A stretch of DNA of 64,000 nucleotides, taken from assembly GCA_037043015.1 (NCBI GenBank), contig CM073324.1, positions 4,829,413 through 4,893,412 on the forward strand, written 5' to 3'. This document shows, one piece after another, positions 32,330 through 44,345 of the stretch. This DNA comes from Bryum argenteum (Eukaryota > Streptophyta > Bryopsida > Bryales > Bryaceae). The position numbers were made by a program, and so were the translations under genes. The notes under the pieces were generated by a model. That model was not told the DNA's origin. It was given only the letters and a program-made list of their open reading frames with translations, and did not search any database. Each line of letters opens with the position of its first letter. The first letter of the stretch is position 1.

Positions 32330-32751
32330 CCCTTTAAATGCCCACGGGGTCTAAAACGAGAGAAGGAAATTGGATCACAACATTTTTGGGACTTGGTATC
32401 ATGAATGGTGCACTTTTAAAACTTGGGCATTATGAATAGTGCATTTTGTACTTGAGCATCATTAATAGTGTACTTTTAGAACTTGGGAATCATAAATGAA
32501 CCAATCAATGATGAGCTTGTAACCTCCTCCAAGGTTATGTACAACTCCAACCTACTTCACAATCCTTTCAAAGCACAAAATCACTCATACAAATTGTGAT
32601 TTGAATAGTAAAAGTTTACTATCAATGCATCACAAGGACATAAGATGACCAATTTGACATTAAATAATAAGTGTAAAGTTGAGTACACTAAGAGCTATAG
32701 AGCAGATTCTGCTGGAAACAAGCCCCTCCGACTTACTTGGGCATGTAAAGG
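32330..32751. mobile_element. TTAA-type MITE, family B, older copy
   Basis: Left end CCCTTTAAATGCCC after GTAA (32326-32329), right end GGGCATGTAAAGG before TTAA (32752-32755). The interior is homologous to 32995-33356 over most of its length (AACCAATCAATGATGAGCTT and following). It is more diverged at the ends than the second copy. Confidence 0.6.
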
Positions 32752-32763
32752 TTAAGTGGTTAA

Positions 32764-33363
32764 CCCTTAAACGTCAGACCTAGCCCGAGGGGTTGGGTTT
32801 TTTTTTGAGAGAATCTTGCTCATAACTTACACTCCATTATACCAAATGGAATTTTTAGAATTCCAAACTGAGCACCTTAAAGAGATCTATACTTTCTTAG
32901 AATAGAGCTCAAGCAAATTAAAAATAGAATAATACTAAAAATGGAGTTTAAAAGAGATTTTGGGTGTGGTATCAGGAAAGCATATGACGTTTAACCCTTA
33001 AACGCCCATGGGGTCTAAAACGGGCAACCCAAAATTGGATCAGAGCATCTTTTGGACTTGGGCATCATGAATAGTGCACTTTTTGAACTTGGGCATTGTG
33101 AATGAACCAATCAATGATGAGCTTGCAACCTCCTACAAGGTTATGTACCACCCCAACCTCGCTACCACAATCCTTTCAAAGCACAAAATCACTCATACAA
33201 ATTGTGATTTGAATTGTAAAATTTCACTTTTTCAATGCATCAGAAGAAGGTGACCAATTTGACATCAAAATATAAGAGAAAAGTTGAGTACAGTGAGAGC
33301 TATAGAGAAGATTCTTTTGGAAGGTGACCCCTCGGGTCACCTCGGGCGTTTAAGGGTTAAGGG
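32764..33363. mobile_element. TTAA-type MITE, family A, split by family B element
   Basis: TTAA (32760-32763) then CCCTTAAACGTCA (32764-32776). The right end TGACGTTTAA (32985-32994) is completed by GGG (33361-33363) and TTAA (33364-33367) after the nested insertion. Total about 234 bp. The same 13-bp ends occur in the 72-bp mini-element at 3809. Confidence 0.7.
32995..33356. mobile_element. TTAA-type MITE, family B, younger copy
   Basis: Perfect 13-bp ends CCCTTAAACGCCC (32995-33007) and GGGCGTTTAAGGG (33344-33356), with TTAA on both sides (32991-32994 and 33357-33360). 362 bp, non-coding. Inserted exactly into the TTAA within the right end of the family A element. Confidence 0.75.
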
Positions 33364-33367
33364 TTAA

Positions 33368-35259
33368 TCATGGACAAGAAGCAAGAATGAGGTCTCATAT
33401 TTGTTGGACTTTGTACATTCATCAGAATCAAGAGAACATTTGGGTCTGTTTCTAGGAGTAATCACTATCACACATTGCAGCAATAGGATGCAACAAATCA
33501 AACCGCTCCATCGACATCTTCGACTTTCCGAACAGGTTCTCACAAAGAGCAACCAACACAATCACAATACCATGGTGAAAGATCTCCATGCCTTCGGTCA
33601 CCTTTCCTGGCAAATCCAGGTACATGCTGGGAATTAATATCAAAGCTTCATTCCAATTTCATGAGGACTCGCTTATAGAATTTTAATTCCCATGTCGTAT
33701 CACAAAGCCTCACTCGAAAATTGATTTTACTTCGTGATGCTTTACACTACGTACTAAGAGTCATGACCATGAAAAAAAAATCAAGATTTGATATTAAGTA
33801 GTTTGGTCACTCTTTGCAATGTATAATGGAATTAGAGTGAGATAGATTTAATTTTCTAATAACTTCCTCATCATTCTCTCTTGTACCCTCCCCTCATTTT
33901 GTACTCTTATAATAATTGAGCATTAGCCAATCAATGATTTTTGAGTCCCATGGTTTCATAGGATATAGTCAAGTCGAGGCATGTGCTTTGACTCAACTAT
34001 AATCTAGGAGATCATGAAACATTATCCACTTTGGAGAATTTGGCATACTTTGGGGACCTCAAGGTTGATGGTCATTCTAGCTTTTCCAAGGTAGTGTGAA
34101 GCTAAATGGGACAAGAGTAGTTAATTGACCAATCATTGATTTTAGAATTCCATGGTCATGGCTCGTGATCCATAATTTAAAGTGCCCCTAAGTGAGAGGA
34201 CACACCAAGTGAAATCATTATTTGTTTAGAGTGTGTAGTATTTTTTGCAAAAGGGAGCATGCACTCATATTCTAGCCCCTAAAGGAGAGTGGCCACATAA
34301 GTGTCTGAATTACCTCTTAGATGCGAGATGCAAATTTTCAATTCTTGAGCAGTTTTGAAGTATGTAAATCCAAGATCTAGTAACTAACATGTACATTTGC
34401 ATTTATACCAAATCTTATATTTGATGCCTTACCATTTGAGAGATCATAACATTCAAAGGTTGAGTAAATAGTTTTTTCTCCCTATTGGAATAAGAACCAA
34501 GATGTTTTGGGAGCCAAATAAAATCTTTTTCAAAAGAAAATTTGACATAAGTCATTTGTTCCTAAGTGAGTTAGGTGTATGTCTTCATTTATGACATCCT
34601 CATAGGACCTACAAAACCTAGAGAAAAGCTTGTTTTTCACACAAAGGTATGCCGAAATTTCAATATACAAAGGCCGGTTTTGGATGACAAAGGCATGTGA
34701 AGAATTATAATATTGGGAGTCCAAATAGTGAGATCATGCCTTTTCTACATGCTCAAAAAGCAAAACTTGAAATAAAGTAAAATCTCAATTTTCTGGTGAA
34801 TTCTCAAAGTTTCTGCGTTTTAACTGATTTTTGGGCAGATTTTAAAAAAGAGTGAGCATGTACCACAGATTGAGCACTTTTGGGCTGAAGTCAAATAGTG
34901 TTTTTAAACTTTGACTGTAAAGATCTCCTAAAATATGAAGAATTTTGAAACTTGAAGGGACTTACTAGAAAGGTATGAAAAAACTCTACAATTATCACAA
35001 GGTTCAGTTTCATACTGCCTATTCTTAGTAACTAAGAGGCTGACGAGAGTCATAACGTCCCATCTTGGGCTTCACTCTCCTTCAGGGGCTAGTAAGCATT
35101 ATCAATACTACTCCATTCTCCACCACTGTACAAAATTCACTTGCAAGTTGCAGCAGCAGACGTGGTCCTGCATGAATCTCCGACGTAATTGCCACCACTA
35201 GTGACACTCGGTATTTTATGGCATGCCGAGCTCCGTTGTTGGCATTGAAGAGCACTTAC
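33368..35259. other. AT-rich intergenic, no gene seen
   Basis: Two short overlapping frames near 33400-33640 have no recognised motif. Nothing else supportable. Confidence 0.5.
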
Positions 35260-37500
35260 GAGAAAGCCCTCCTTTCTCTCTTCCGTGCACAGCATCTCCC
35301 GGAAAGGGATTCTTTCGAGTTCGTTGTCGGTCATGCCTTCGGCTGTTTTGCAAAATCACTAAGTCTGCACTAGATCGGGTTTTCTACCGGGAGTTTGAGT
35401 ATCGGCTCACAGCAGCCAAATTGGCGCAACCGATTCATGTGTCCGACCGGATCGAAGGTGACTTAGGCCTTTGCCACACCATCGGCAGGCCGCCCCTGCC
35501 TGCTGCCGCTGTAGCAGCAATTATCGTCTTTTCCCCTGAATTTTCTCCACTGCCGGTCGACTTCCAGGCACTAGTGCCTGGTAGTTTTCAAGTGCCTCCC
35601 ATGTGCCATGTCATTGCCATGTAGATCCCAAAGCAACAACCAAAGCAAACCCAAAGCTAAAAAGTTGCTCCATGTCATTCTTGCCACTCTCTACTTCCTC
35701 TCATGTTGCAACCACTTGCTCATTAGAACCAATACGAAACTTCCATCTCACTGCCTTTCCTCCCATGTGGTATGGCCCTTACTCCACAACTTAAGCTTCA
35801 TTGGCGCTGCTATCATTTGTGAGATATGAGCTTGCCGAATGGCTTCCAGAACCTATTCTTAGAATCCAGGTGTCATTTTCTTTTAACTTGCATATGTCGG
35901 TAGACTGGGATTTCTCCCGATCGTGGCTTTTGGAAAGTCGTTTCTCTATAACTGGCTGCTTCTTTAAAGTCGGCATTTCACTGTCGGTCCAGGCATGGAA
36001 GCCTTGTGAATGAGCTTCAAGACCTAAAATTGTCCGTTGCGTCAGATTTTGATATTTTATGTTGTCTGCAATTGTAACTTCAAGCATTGACTCTCAAAAA
36101 CTTTCGACTTTGTGATGAAGCCAGTGAGAGCACGAAAGCTGGCTAGGCGAGTCATATGGTTGAGGGTGGTGCGGCAGAGCACCTTGCGACTTAGAGCGTT
36201 ATTACATGCCGATTAGTTCTGCAACACGTACAAATATTAAGCATGCAGGTGTGCTTCTCAACCTCGTTGGTTTATGTCGAGCTCACCACTTGCGTGTACT
36301 GCGTTGCACTTTCAGGCACATTGTGAAGTAGTGATGTTTGAAGCTTAGACGCAAGGAAGCTCTGGTGAAAGTCATTACCGTATTATTACGCGATCGAAGG
36401 TAACTTGTGATTTCTGAGGTGGTCAGTCCAAGGTTACGTTGTGAATATGGCGAGTTCCTCGTCTTCCTCCGAAGCGACTAGTTCCTCCACACGTCAAACT
36501 GAATCGGAGATGCAGTCCTCGAAAGCTCATCACTGGAGTGAATTGGACGAGTCCGAGACTTCCTCAGAGTGGTCAGCAGGGACCAACTGTAAGCAGTTTG
36601 CTGAGTTGAAGAAGGATCCGGATTGGGGTCGTTTCTTCATCGATTCTGTTGGATTGGAGGTGGGCGAGAAAATCAGCCATGGTGCACAAGCGGATATATA
36701 CGAAGCTCGTCTGAAAGGGAATCGTGTGTTTGATTTGGTCGTGAAGGTGATGAAGGGAGATGCTTCTTTGCAAACATTCCAGTCGCAATGGCCGATCGGG
36801 ATGTTGTCAGCTCGTTCGAAGTATAAACATTTGACTGATTTGCCGTTGATTACCATTCTGGGAGGAACATTGTTGGAAGACGAGAAGTTGAGGGGAAGAT
36901 TTGCGTTTGTCATGTATCGGCGGTGGGGTGACTTGCAATTGCTAATTGATCGTCGAATGAAGATAAGGGGCTCTCTAGATGGCCCTTTCTCCATTGACCA
37001 AGCCTGTCATTTGATGCTGCACATGGCAGAGCAGATGCACATTCTTCACACCAAGCATGATATACTACATAGGGATTTGAAAGCCTCGAATGTGCTTGTG
37101 TGGGGAAACTTTGGATGTGAGGTGGACTTTGATGATAAGGAAATGCCGGAGTTAGTTGTTGCTGATTTTGAGTGTTCAAAGTTTGTGATGGGCATAGGAT
37201 TTTGGAAAGCACCGGAGATTTTTCAACAATTGAAAAATGGAGTTCCAAGTTCCCAAGTGGAGTTCACTACTAAATCGGATGTGTTTAGCTATGGCATGAC
37301 TTGTTATGAGATTGTATCAGGTTCGAGGCCATTTGATCCTGAGCATGAATTTTGTGGGACAGATGAATTTCTGAGAGGACGACGACCGAATCTTTCGAGT
37401 GAGATTCAAGTGAGAGACATCATAGAGAATTGCTGGGATCCCAACCCAATGTTGAGGCCAAATTTTAAAGAAATTTGTGCACGCCTGAAGGGGAAGAGAG
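35260..37500 (+). repeat. segmental duplication, copy 2 (kinase locus)
   Basis: Same order of leader and coding blocks as 28660-30790. It differs by an insertion of about 310 bp at roughly 35466-35778 and by having a single leader unit instead of two. Confidence 0.85.
35466..35778. other. about 310-bp insertion specific to copy 2
   Basis: Copy 1 reads directly from the GGATCGAAGGT-like block to AAGCTTCNTTGGCGC in about 20 bp, whereas copy 2 has about 310 bp more. Rich in C and T; no terminal repeats or target duplication that I could confirm. It may be a MITE or intron difference. Confidence 0.55.
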
Positions 37501-37592
37501 GCCAGCGTTTTACTTCCATAGTCGTCTTTCTGCCGGCATTTGATATGGATGCTGACTGTTTTTTGTATCCATCCAGATTTTCAATGTTCTAA
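36447..37592 (+). CDS. Raf-like Ser/Thr/Tyr protein kinase 2
   Basis: 381 aa from ATG 36447, a close paralogue of the kinase at 29664. Same Ser-rich N-terminus and kinase motifs: ISHGAQAD, VVKVMK, HRDLKASN (about residue 208), DFE (about 240), FWKAPE, SDVFSYGM and RPNFKEIC. It lacks the 19-residue duplication of kinase 1 and continues past the domain into about 30 residues ending RFSMF. That tail may be read-through of an intron, since the paralogues diverge there. Both keep DFE, so this substitution predates the duplication. Likely cytosolic signalling; substrate unknown. Confidence 0.8.
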   Translation: MASSSSSSEATSSSTRQTESEMQSSKAHHWSELDESETSSEWSAGTNCKQFAELKKDPDWGRFFIDSVGLEVGEKISHGAQADIYEARLKGNRVFDLVVKVMKGDASLQTFQSQWPIGMLSARSKYKHLTDLPLITILGGTLLEDEKLRGRFAFVMYRRWGDLQLLIDRRMKIRGSLDGPFSIDQACHLMLHMAEQMHILHTKHDILHRDLKASNVLVWGNFGCEVDFDDKEMPELVVADFECSKFVMGIGFWKAPEIFQQLKNGVPSSQVEFTTKSDVFSYGMTCYEIVSGSRPFDPEHEFCGTDEFLRGRRPNLSSEIQVRDIIENCWDPNPMLRPNFKEICARLKGKRGQRFTSIVVFLPAFDMDADCFLYPSRFSMF

Positions 37593-38495
37593 AAGAACAT
37601 TTGGGTCGAATCTAGGATAAGGACTAATTAGATAAGCAATGGTTTATGATATTTTAAATTTTTCCCGACGAAGGTTGAAGGGAGAGTGCTCGAAACTAGA
37701 GCGGTACTAATAATGGAGGACTACGCTTCTTCACCCAAAGGTACATAATAGCTTCTCCATTCAACAATAGCATGTACTCACAGCAAACATTATAGGGTGC
37801 AAAATTAGGGCATCATTTTAGAAACACCTATGAGACAACTTTCAAAAATTCATAGCAAATTGTAAAAGGGTCCCAAAATCATGAATTCACTGTAATGATT
37901 GTCATTTCACTTACTTTCCCCATGGTTATCTTCATTATGGATTGCGAAAATATAAATTTGAGCCATTTTTCAGCACTCTCCCTTACTTCAAAAACTGCCT
38001 CACACAAGAATTCCATATTACTTAAAAGTGCATGTTATATTTACCATTTTACTAATCTCATTATAAACCAAAATTGAGTATAATTTGGGTGAAGCAAATC
38101 CAAAATAGGAATATAGTACTAGATAATAGAGGGTAATTTATATTCATGAAACTTACAATGTGACCAATATTGTGCTAGAAGACACAAAACCTCACTTAAT
38201 AGTAAATGGGATAAAATCATGATATGATAGTTCCTTTAATGATTGAGGGTTCCAATAAAATCTTTCTACCACCTCAATCCACATTTACAAGGCATTTTCA
38301 AGTTTATTGGGTTTCTCTAAATGTCTATTTAATTTTAAGAGTATTATTAGAATAAAAGGAACCGGTTACTTTCTATTTTTTGCTCTTCATTTTGATGATT
38401 TGATAAAGATGTTATAGTTCTAATTGAAAAAATACATGTTGAATTCTAAGTGAAAGGTCCAACTTCAAAATAAACGTTGTACTCTAATTTTGGTT
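37593..38495. other. AT-rich intergenic, no gene seen
   Basis: No coding signals or clear repeats. Confidence 0.55.
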
Positions 38496-38819
38496 TTATT
38501 TCTTGTTTGTAAAGAGACAAGAATCCATAACAACAATCTTCACTACATCATTTATTATTATATCTTTTTTCTTTGTTTTGAAAGTTGTGTTCTTCAAGAT
38601 GAAGGTCCATACGTTGTCAACAAATCTATAAGTTCGGAGACCACCCTTGATTCTAATCTTCTCCTTCACTTTTGTCGGCAAAATGTCTGTTATGGATTTA
38701 TCGAATTGAAGGAGCACTTTGGTAGCAAGCAAAGGTGAAATGGTACCATCTGTAACAAGCTCATCCAAGCTGTCCATCAAGCTTATCCCAAGTGAGGACT
38801 TCCTATAGTGCTCACACAT
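38496..38819 (-). CDS. TFIIA-S: TFIIA small (gamma) subunit, intronless copy
   Basis: 107 aa, about the family's full length (106-109). TFIIA-gamma pairs with TFIIA-alpha/beta and stabilises TBP on the TATA box. Recognisable blocks are the N-terminal helices HYRKSSLGISLMDSLDEL, DGTISP, VLLQFDKSI, then the beta barrel with LRTYRFVDNVWTFIL and VKIVVMDS. The start is the ATG at 38819; six more upstream bases are open without an ATG. No intron interrupts it, whereas plant copies usually have introns, and it sits alone in AT-rich, transposon-rich DNA with an AT-biased, Lys-rich segment (KTKKKD). It may be a retrogene or diverged paralogue; no poly(A) remnant or target duplication was seen. Confidence 0.85.
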   Translation of the reverse strand: MCEHYRKSSLGISLMDSLDELVTDGTISPLLATKVLLQFDKSITDILPTKVKEKIRIKGGLRTYRFVDNVWTFILKNTTFKTKKKDIIINDVVKIVVMDSCLFTNKK

Positions 38820-40244
38820 GGCCACTACACTAAAAGTAAAGTGTTAGAACTCAAGCCAAATCAAAGCTTTAGCAAATAAGGAGTACATGCACAGACATTC
38901 TTTGAGCTGACTTCAAAATAATTGAATTAATATATACGTTCTTAATCTAAGCACTTATGATACTAAACCATCTAGATTCCAATAGAAAAATCTTTCACTT
39001 TATTTATAACAAGCCAAATAAGTTCATTCTTCTAAATTCATCTATTGGGACCTAAGCTCGAACTCCACTTACTAGAGCCTCCACACAAAATGACAACTTT
39101 GATATTAAAAACATGTATTTATCTCTTACCGCTATGGTAATGATATTTTTAGTGTTGTTGTAGAAAATATTATGTCTTATCTTGAACAATATTTATATAA
39201 AGTAGAAAAGACTAGAAGACGAACCATCATGGTTCAATACTAAGGGAGAATATGAAGGTGAATTGTCACCTTACGATGTTTAGAAAGGAGGGACCCATTC
39301 AATGTTTAATAAGGATAGGAAGGTGAATCATCTACATATATTATGCATCATGTATGTATATGGTACAATTCTATGGAAATAGTCATAAAAATGTCTCTCT
39401 ACAATTCCATATTAAGACTTTGGTGTTCACCCCAAAGCATATTCGTTAAAAGCGAAGGTTTGTGAGTAGCTTAAATCATGTTTTAGATCGACAAAAGATA
39501 ATGCCTATGTCCACCAAAGTTGCAAATTAGTCCTAAAGCCAACCCCATGGGCCTCTTGTTCTCGTAGGGTTAAGGAAAAATAAAATAAAATAAAATAATA
39601 AGTAGTAATTTTGAATTGAATTTGAATTGTAAGTTCCAATTTACTAAGCATCAGATTGATTGCCGTGCTCAAGTCACTATCACAATTCAAACAAATTAGA
39701 TCCCCCTCGAGGAATTAAAAATAATAATAATAATAATAAATAATAATAATAAATCTTATTGTGTAAGTGCTCACAAACATTACAAAAATACAGAAACTTC
39801 GTCTTTCCAAGCACTTATTTCATCTCTCCAAGTATTGTGAACGCTTGAATGCATGATAATAAACACCGAATTCGTTAATTTTGCACCCAAGAAGTGCAAT
39901 GTACATTTGCAATCCGTTTTGACCAAAATCCTTAATTTTTTCAAATTGGTATACCAAACCACTATCAATGTAGATATCCTATCTTCGTCATGACAACGTA
40001 CACTTAATAAATGTCATTGCAGCAAACAAAACTTTTATACAAGAATTTTTAAAACACTCATGAAATTTTATCAACATTTTGGTAATAATCGTTCATACGA
40101 GAACATGCAATTATTGCGATTTAAAACTCAAATACATTCATGACAAAAGAAAGCTTTCATTACTTTACTCCAAAAAAAACATTACATGCTTTCTGGTCAC
40201 AAATCAAATATATATTTGACACCATTCAAATATATTAAAACCTA
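38820..40244. other. AT-rich intergenic with (TAA)n
   Basis: An ATA/TAA trinucleotide run occupies about 39718-39751. No gene seen. If the decayed two-gene unit is a transposon, its left end should lie here, but no terminal repeat was recognised. Confidence 0.55.
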
Positions 40245-40371
40245 TCAATGCAAGTCTGGAGGAGTTTCCGCTATTAACTCGACACTTTCACATTGCGGTT
40301 GCTCCTCTCTGATGACAGGTGTAACTCCTCGCCCTTCACGTGGCCGCATCTCCCATGCAATCGAGGGGTCC
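40245..40371 (-). pseudogene. C-terminal end of the interrupted minus-strand gene
   Basis: An open frame of 41 codons to a TGA (DPSIAWEMRPREGRG...). It joins in frame, at a GAC codon, to the coding frame that resumes at 52290 on the other side of the Ty3 element. GGA (TCC on the plus strand) is present at both junctions. The unbroken gene therefore ended here before the retrotransposon arrived. Confidence 0.6.
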
Positions 40372-41973
40372 TGTGAACCCTCGAGATGGTTCACTTCCGC
40401 GGGAAAAACCTTATCGCAAGGTTTTGACCAAATATACATATTATGTAGTGATTAAACATGCGTATTACCCATTTAGTCTAAAAACCCAACATATGTTAGT
40501 TGGGATTAGAGTGTTTTGGGATTCTTGTGTATTTGCTTTAGGTCTTGAATAATTGAAGTAGTTAATAATTCATAGTTAGAATTGGGGGTGTTTAGGAGAG
40601 TTGGGTAAATTCCAATTTCTCTTATTCCGTATTCGGTTATCCTAAGTTTTATGTATTTGTGAGGCTTGGTATTTGGACCTATTCAAATGCGGTGGTAGTG
40701 GATCTCCTAGAGTCCCATCTTGCTAATCTGAGACTTGTAGGAGTAGTAATTGGCGCATGGTTTAGGTTCTAGGGAGTTAGGAGTGTGAAAAGGGGCTAGA
40801 AGAAATTTGGATGGATGGAAACTAACGGATGAAAAATCATCCTTGCGATGAATGAAGCTTTTAGAGGTTTTTCCATCACCTTTATGAATGACGGTTAGAG
40901 GAGGGAGTGCAGGTGTGTGTGGGTGAGAGAGGAAGAAAGTGAGGAAGGAGGTGTAGAGAAAAATGTTCAATCTAGGTTTAGTTTGGTGATTGATTGTTGT
41001 TGGAATGTTGTTGTTGAAGATTTGAGAGATTTGGCGTGAGTTGTGACAAGGTAGGAGGGCAGCAGTTGGAGAGTCGACTTTGAAGGACAAGATCTCACGA
41101 TTTACAAAGAATTGGAAGGCGAGCCTTAGAGATCTGGAAGCGTCGTCGAGTCTCCTTTCCAACAAGACTAGGCGCGCCCTCATTGAAGCAAGGACGAGGG
41201 AGAAATCGTGATTCTACCAAGGAGACCCTACTGGCGACGGCAGGGTTGGAGGGCCGACTTTGAAGGACGAGATCTCACGATTTACAAAGAATTGGGAGGC
41301 GTGACTTAGAGATCTGGAAGCGTCGTCGAGTCTCCTTTCCAACAAGACTAGGCGCGCTCTCATTGAAGCAAGGACGAGGGGGAAATCGCGATTCTACCAA
41401 GGAAACCCTACCGGCGACGGCAGAGTTGGAGGGCCGACTTTGAAGGACGAGATCTCACGATTGACAAAGAATTGGGAGGCGTGCCTTAGAGATCCAGAAG
41501 CGTTGTCGAGTCTCCTTTCCAACGAGACCAAGCTCACTCTCATTGGAGCAAGGACGAGGGAGAAATCACTATTCTACCAAGGAGACCCTCTTGGTGACGA
41601 CAACGCTTTTAAGGAGGAGATGCTCCTCCTTCCTTGTTATATTTTTTCCTTGTGTGTTTTCTTTTATGCAATGTAGATTTGTAGTATCTTTAGAGATACT
41701 AGACATAACATTATCTTGGAAATGGCAAACTTAATTGCTTCAAAAACATGTGTGGTTCTTTGTTTGATGTGGTGATGATTGTGGTGAGTTCATTCATTGA
41801 ATGGTCTTTCTTTTCTTGATTGAATGAAATTGATTCTTGATTGATTGAATGAAATTGATTCTTGATTGATTGAATGAAATTGGAGTCCATTCTTGGAAGG
41901 CTACTCTGGGTTGACCCCACCATCTCGACCCAACTTGTGGCCTTAAAACAGGCGGCCGGGATTAGGGCCAGCA
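40372..41973 (+). repeat. 5' LTR of the 11.9-kb element
   Basis: About 1.6 kb; starts TGTGAACCCTCGAG. It contains three 180-bp tandem units and, near its 3' end, short TTGATTGAATGAAATTGATT repeats (about 41815-41885). Relative to the 3' LTR it differs mainly by one- to few-base indels. Confidence 0.85.
41067..41606 (+). repeat. 3 x 180-bp tandem repeat inside the LTR
   Basis: CGACTTTGAAGGAC recurs at exactly 180-bp spacing (about 41075, 41255, 41435). Each unit includes GATCTCACGATT and TCCTTTCCAACNAGAC. Present again in the 3' LTR (about 51375-51910). Frames through the units stay open for 60-78 codons. Confidence 0.92.
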
Positions 41974-44345
41974 TAATTGGTGCGTTCTTAGGGAGGTGGA
42001 TCTTTTCTTTCTAATTTTTGTTTGATTTTTTCTCTTTTATAGGTATTGATTTAAAAGAAAAGGAATGAAATTACTTATAAATAGTAAATTTGTGATTTCT
42101 GGGATTCAATTTTAATTCTTTTTGGCCTTTTCTTTTTGGACGGATTGATTGTGTTTGTGAGAATTGAAGCTTTGATTCTTTCGTTGGTTGGTTTCTTTAG
42201 GTTTTATTATGTTTGAATTGATTGAGTGGTTTGTTTGAGAATCTTGCTTTGAATTAATCTTGAATTAGGCGTGAATTTTGATTGGTTGTTCAACTTGAAA
42301 TTTCTAATTGATCCTTGAAGTTTTAATTGAAAACATGGGGCTTGTCTTCATGGAATTGAATTAAGTTGAGTTAGATTGATTTGAATTGAATTGGTAAAAC
42401 TTTGTAAGTGGATGTTTTGTGGTTTAGCATGCTTGTGGCGCTTGTGTGTTGTGAAGGGAAGGGAGCTTGGAGAACTGCGAGAAGAAGCATTGTTCTTTCC
42501 TTAAGTTTTGATTATCTTTTCTTTGATTTAATTTTCTTTTGATTTAAAATTGTTTTGATTTAAAGGTCTTGGTTCATTTGTCTATTCTTAATTGGAGCTT
42601 TGATCTTTCATTTCATTTTGATTTAAGCTAAGTTGAGTGGATTGTGTAGAGGTGTGGCTCTTGGGGCGGATTCTATTTATAGTAATCTGTAGTTGAAGAG
42701 AAGGAAGTTCATTTTCATGTGTTGTTGAATTGATCTTAGTTTTGAGTTATATTAGTTAAAATTTCTTTGCTTGGATAGGAGTTTTGGGTTGTTGTAAGTG
42801 TGATTTGGATTGATTGAATTGGTTTTGATTTAAATTTTGAAGTGGGGGGCATGAAGGGGGCGGATTCTAAATATAGTAATCTGTAGAAGTTGGAAGAATT
42901 GGAGGGAAGAAACCATGGTTTTTATTAAAACCGGCCTTAAAACTGAGTGGAGGTGCAATTGTCTTGGCATCAATTAACCGTGGGTTGTTTGTGTAGCCAA
43001 AAGGAGGGGCTTTTTAAACCTTGTTGTTCGCTTTTTGTGGTTTTTTTCTTTCGTAGGGGGATTGTAAGCTTAGTGAGCCGGTGATCCGGACACGAGGTGG
43101 GAGTGTTGCCCATTTGGCAAGCGCCCATCGGTGTTGTTGGGAACCGTTTATTGTTTTTTTGTGGTGGGAAGTTTTGGGTTGGCGCGTATTCTGGCAGCGC
43201 AATTGGGTGTCGGGAGTCTTTCCTTTGTCTTTTTGTAGTCTATTGAGAGAGGTAAGGCGATTCTAATAATAATAATCTGCTTCTCACATGACGCAGGGTG
43301 TGTTTTTAACACATCGCGTCTCTACCCTTGTAGGATGGGACCCCGGTTTTAGCTGCTTCATGGGCGTGAGTGGTTTTTCTTTACCATGCTTGGGTAAAAA
43401 GCTACTTGTGTTTAGTTTGCGATTTTCCAAACGAAAGTGTAAGTTCACCATTGTTGGGTGACTTGACTTTGTGTGTAGTTCTTTATTTTATAGGTTTTTC
43501 GTATGTGGTGAGGTCGGGTTAATCGCGTGGGACCATTTTCATCGTTTGAAATCGAGACGGTTGGCGGTGATGCGTCAGCGGTTTTGAGAGTTTGTTTTTG
43601 CGAGTTGAACCTGCGCGAGTCTGCTTCTTCACCCGTCCATCGAGGTTTTTGTGGTCCAACCTTGGTGTTTAAACTTAACCATTTAAAATTCTTGTAAACC
43701 TCTCGTGGGTCCGGAGCCCAATCGGGAAGTGGGAGTGGACCGGGTGATGCCGCCCATTCAAGAATCCCGCACGGGGTTCTTGAGTGGTTACCACTCCCGA
43801 CGCGCGCACCATCACGGAAGGGGCGGAGGACCATTCGTTTACAATTGTAGTAAAAAACTCGTGTTAAAATTTCAAGCCTAAATTGAAGTCCTTGTATGCT
43901 GCCTTGTTTTTCCCTTGGTCTTTTTAGAGTCCTTAGAGGTCCCGGTTCTTGATTTAGGTCGAATCTAGCTTTAGTAAGCTTGCGGGGTTTTCTAGGCCTC
44001 TTAATTCATAACAACTAGACTAGGGGTTAAGGAATTTAGGGACTTGGGAAGTGTGGGACCGAGGAGTATTTGGGACATTGGCACGCGGACGAACCAATTT
44101 TATCCGTTACCTTCACTCGCCGCCCGTGGGAGGAGTGTGAGTGGAAGGAAAAGGGTGTGTGGCTTAAGCGACGTGGTCCGGGTCACAACCCAGTATCAAC
44201 GATCACCTTTCCTCTCCGTCTACTAAATTTGAGGGCACCGTGGGCTAAAGGCTTCGGCCTTCCCCGCTTCGGCAAGACGCGCACGCGACGCAGGGAGATC
44301 CGCCCATAGCGGGAGGGTCAAGGTGCCGATCTCTTCCTTCTTATT

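Noticed and set aside
3805-33367. TTAACCC motifs as interstitial telomere repeats
   Set aside because: Plant telomere repeats are CCCTAAA arrays; these are single copies at the ends of inverted-repeat elements.
33364-33643. Overlapping frames on both strands near 33.5 kb as a small gene
   Set aside because: No recognised family, no splice support, and they sit beside transposon ends.
41067-41606. 180-bp repeats as a CRISPR array
   Set aside because: Contiguous tandem units without spacers, inside an LTR of a eukaryotic retrotransposon.
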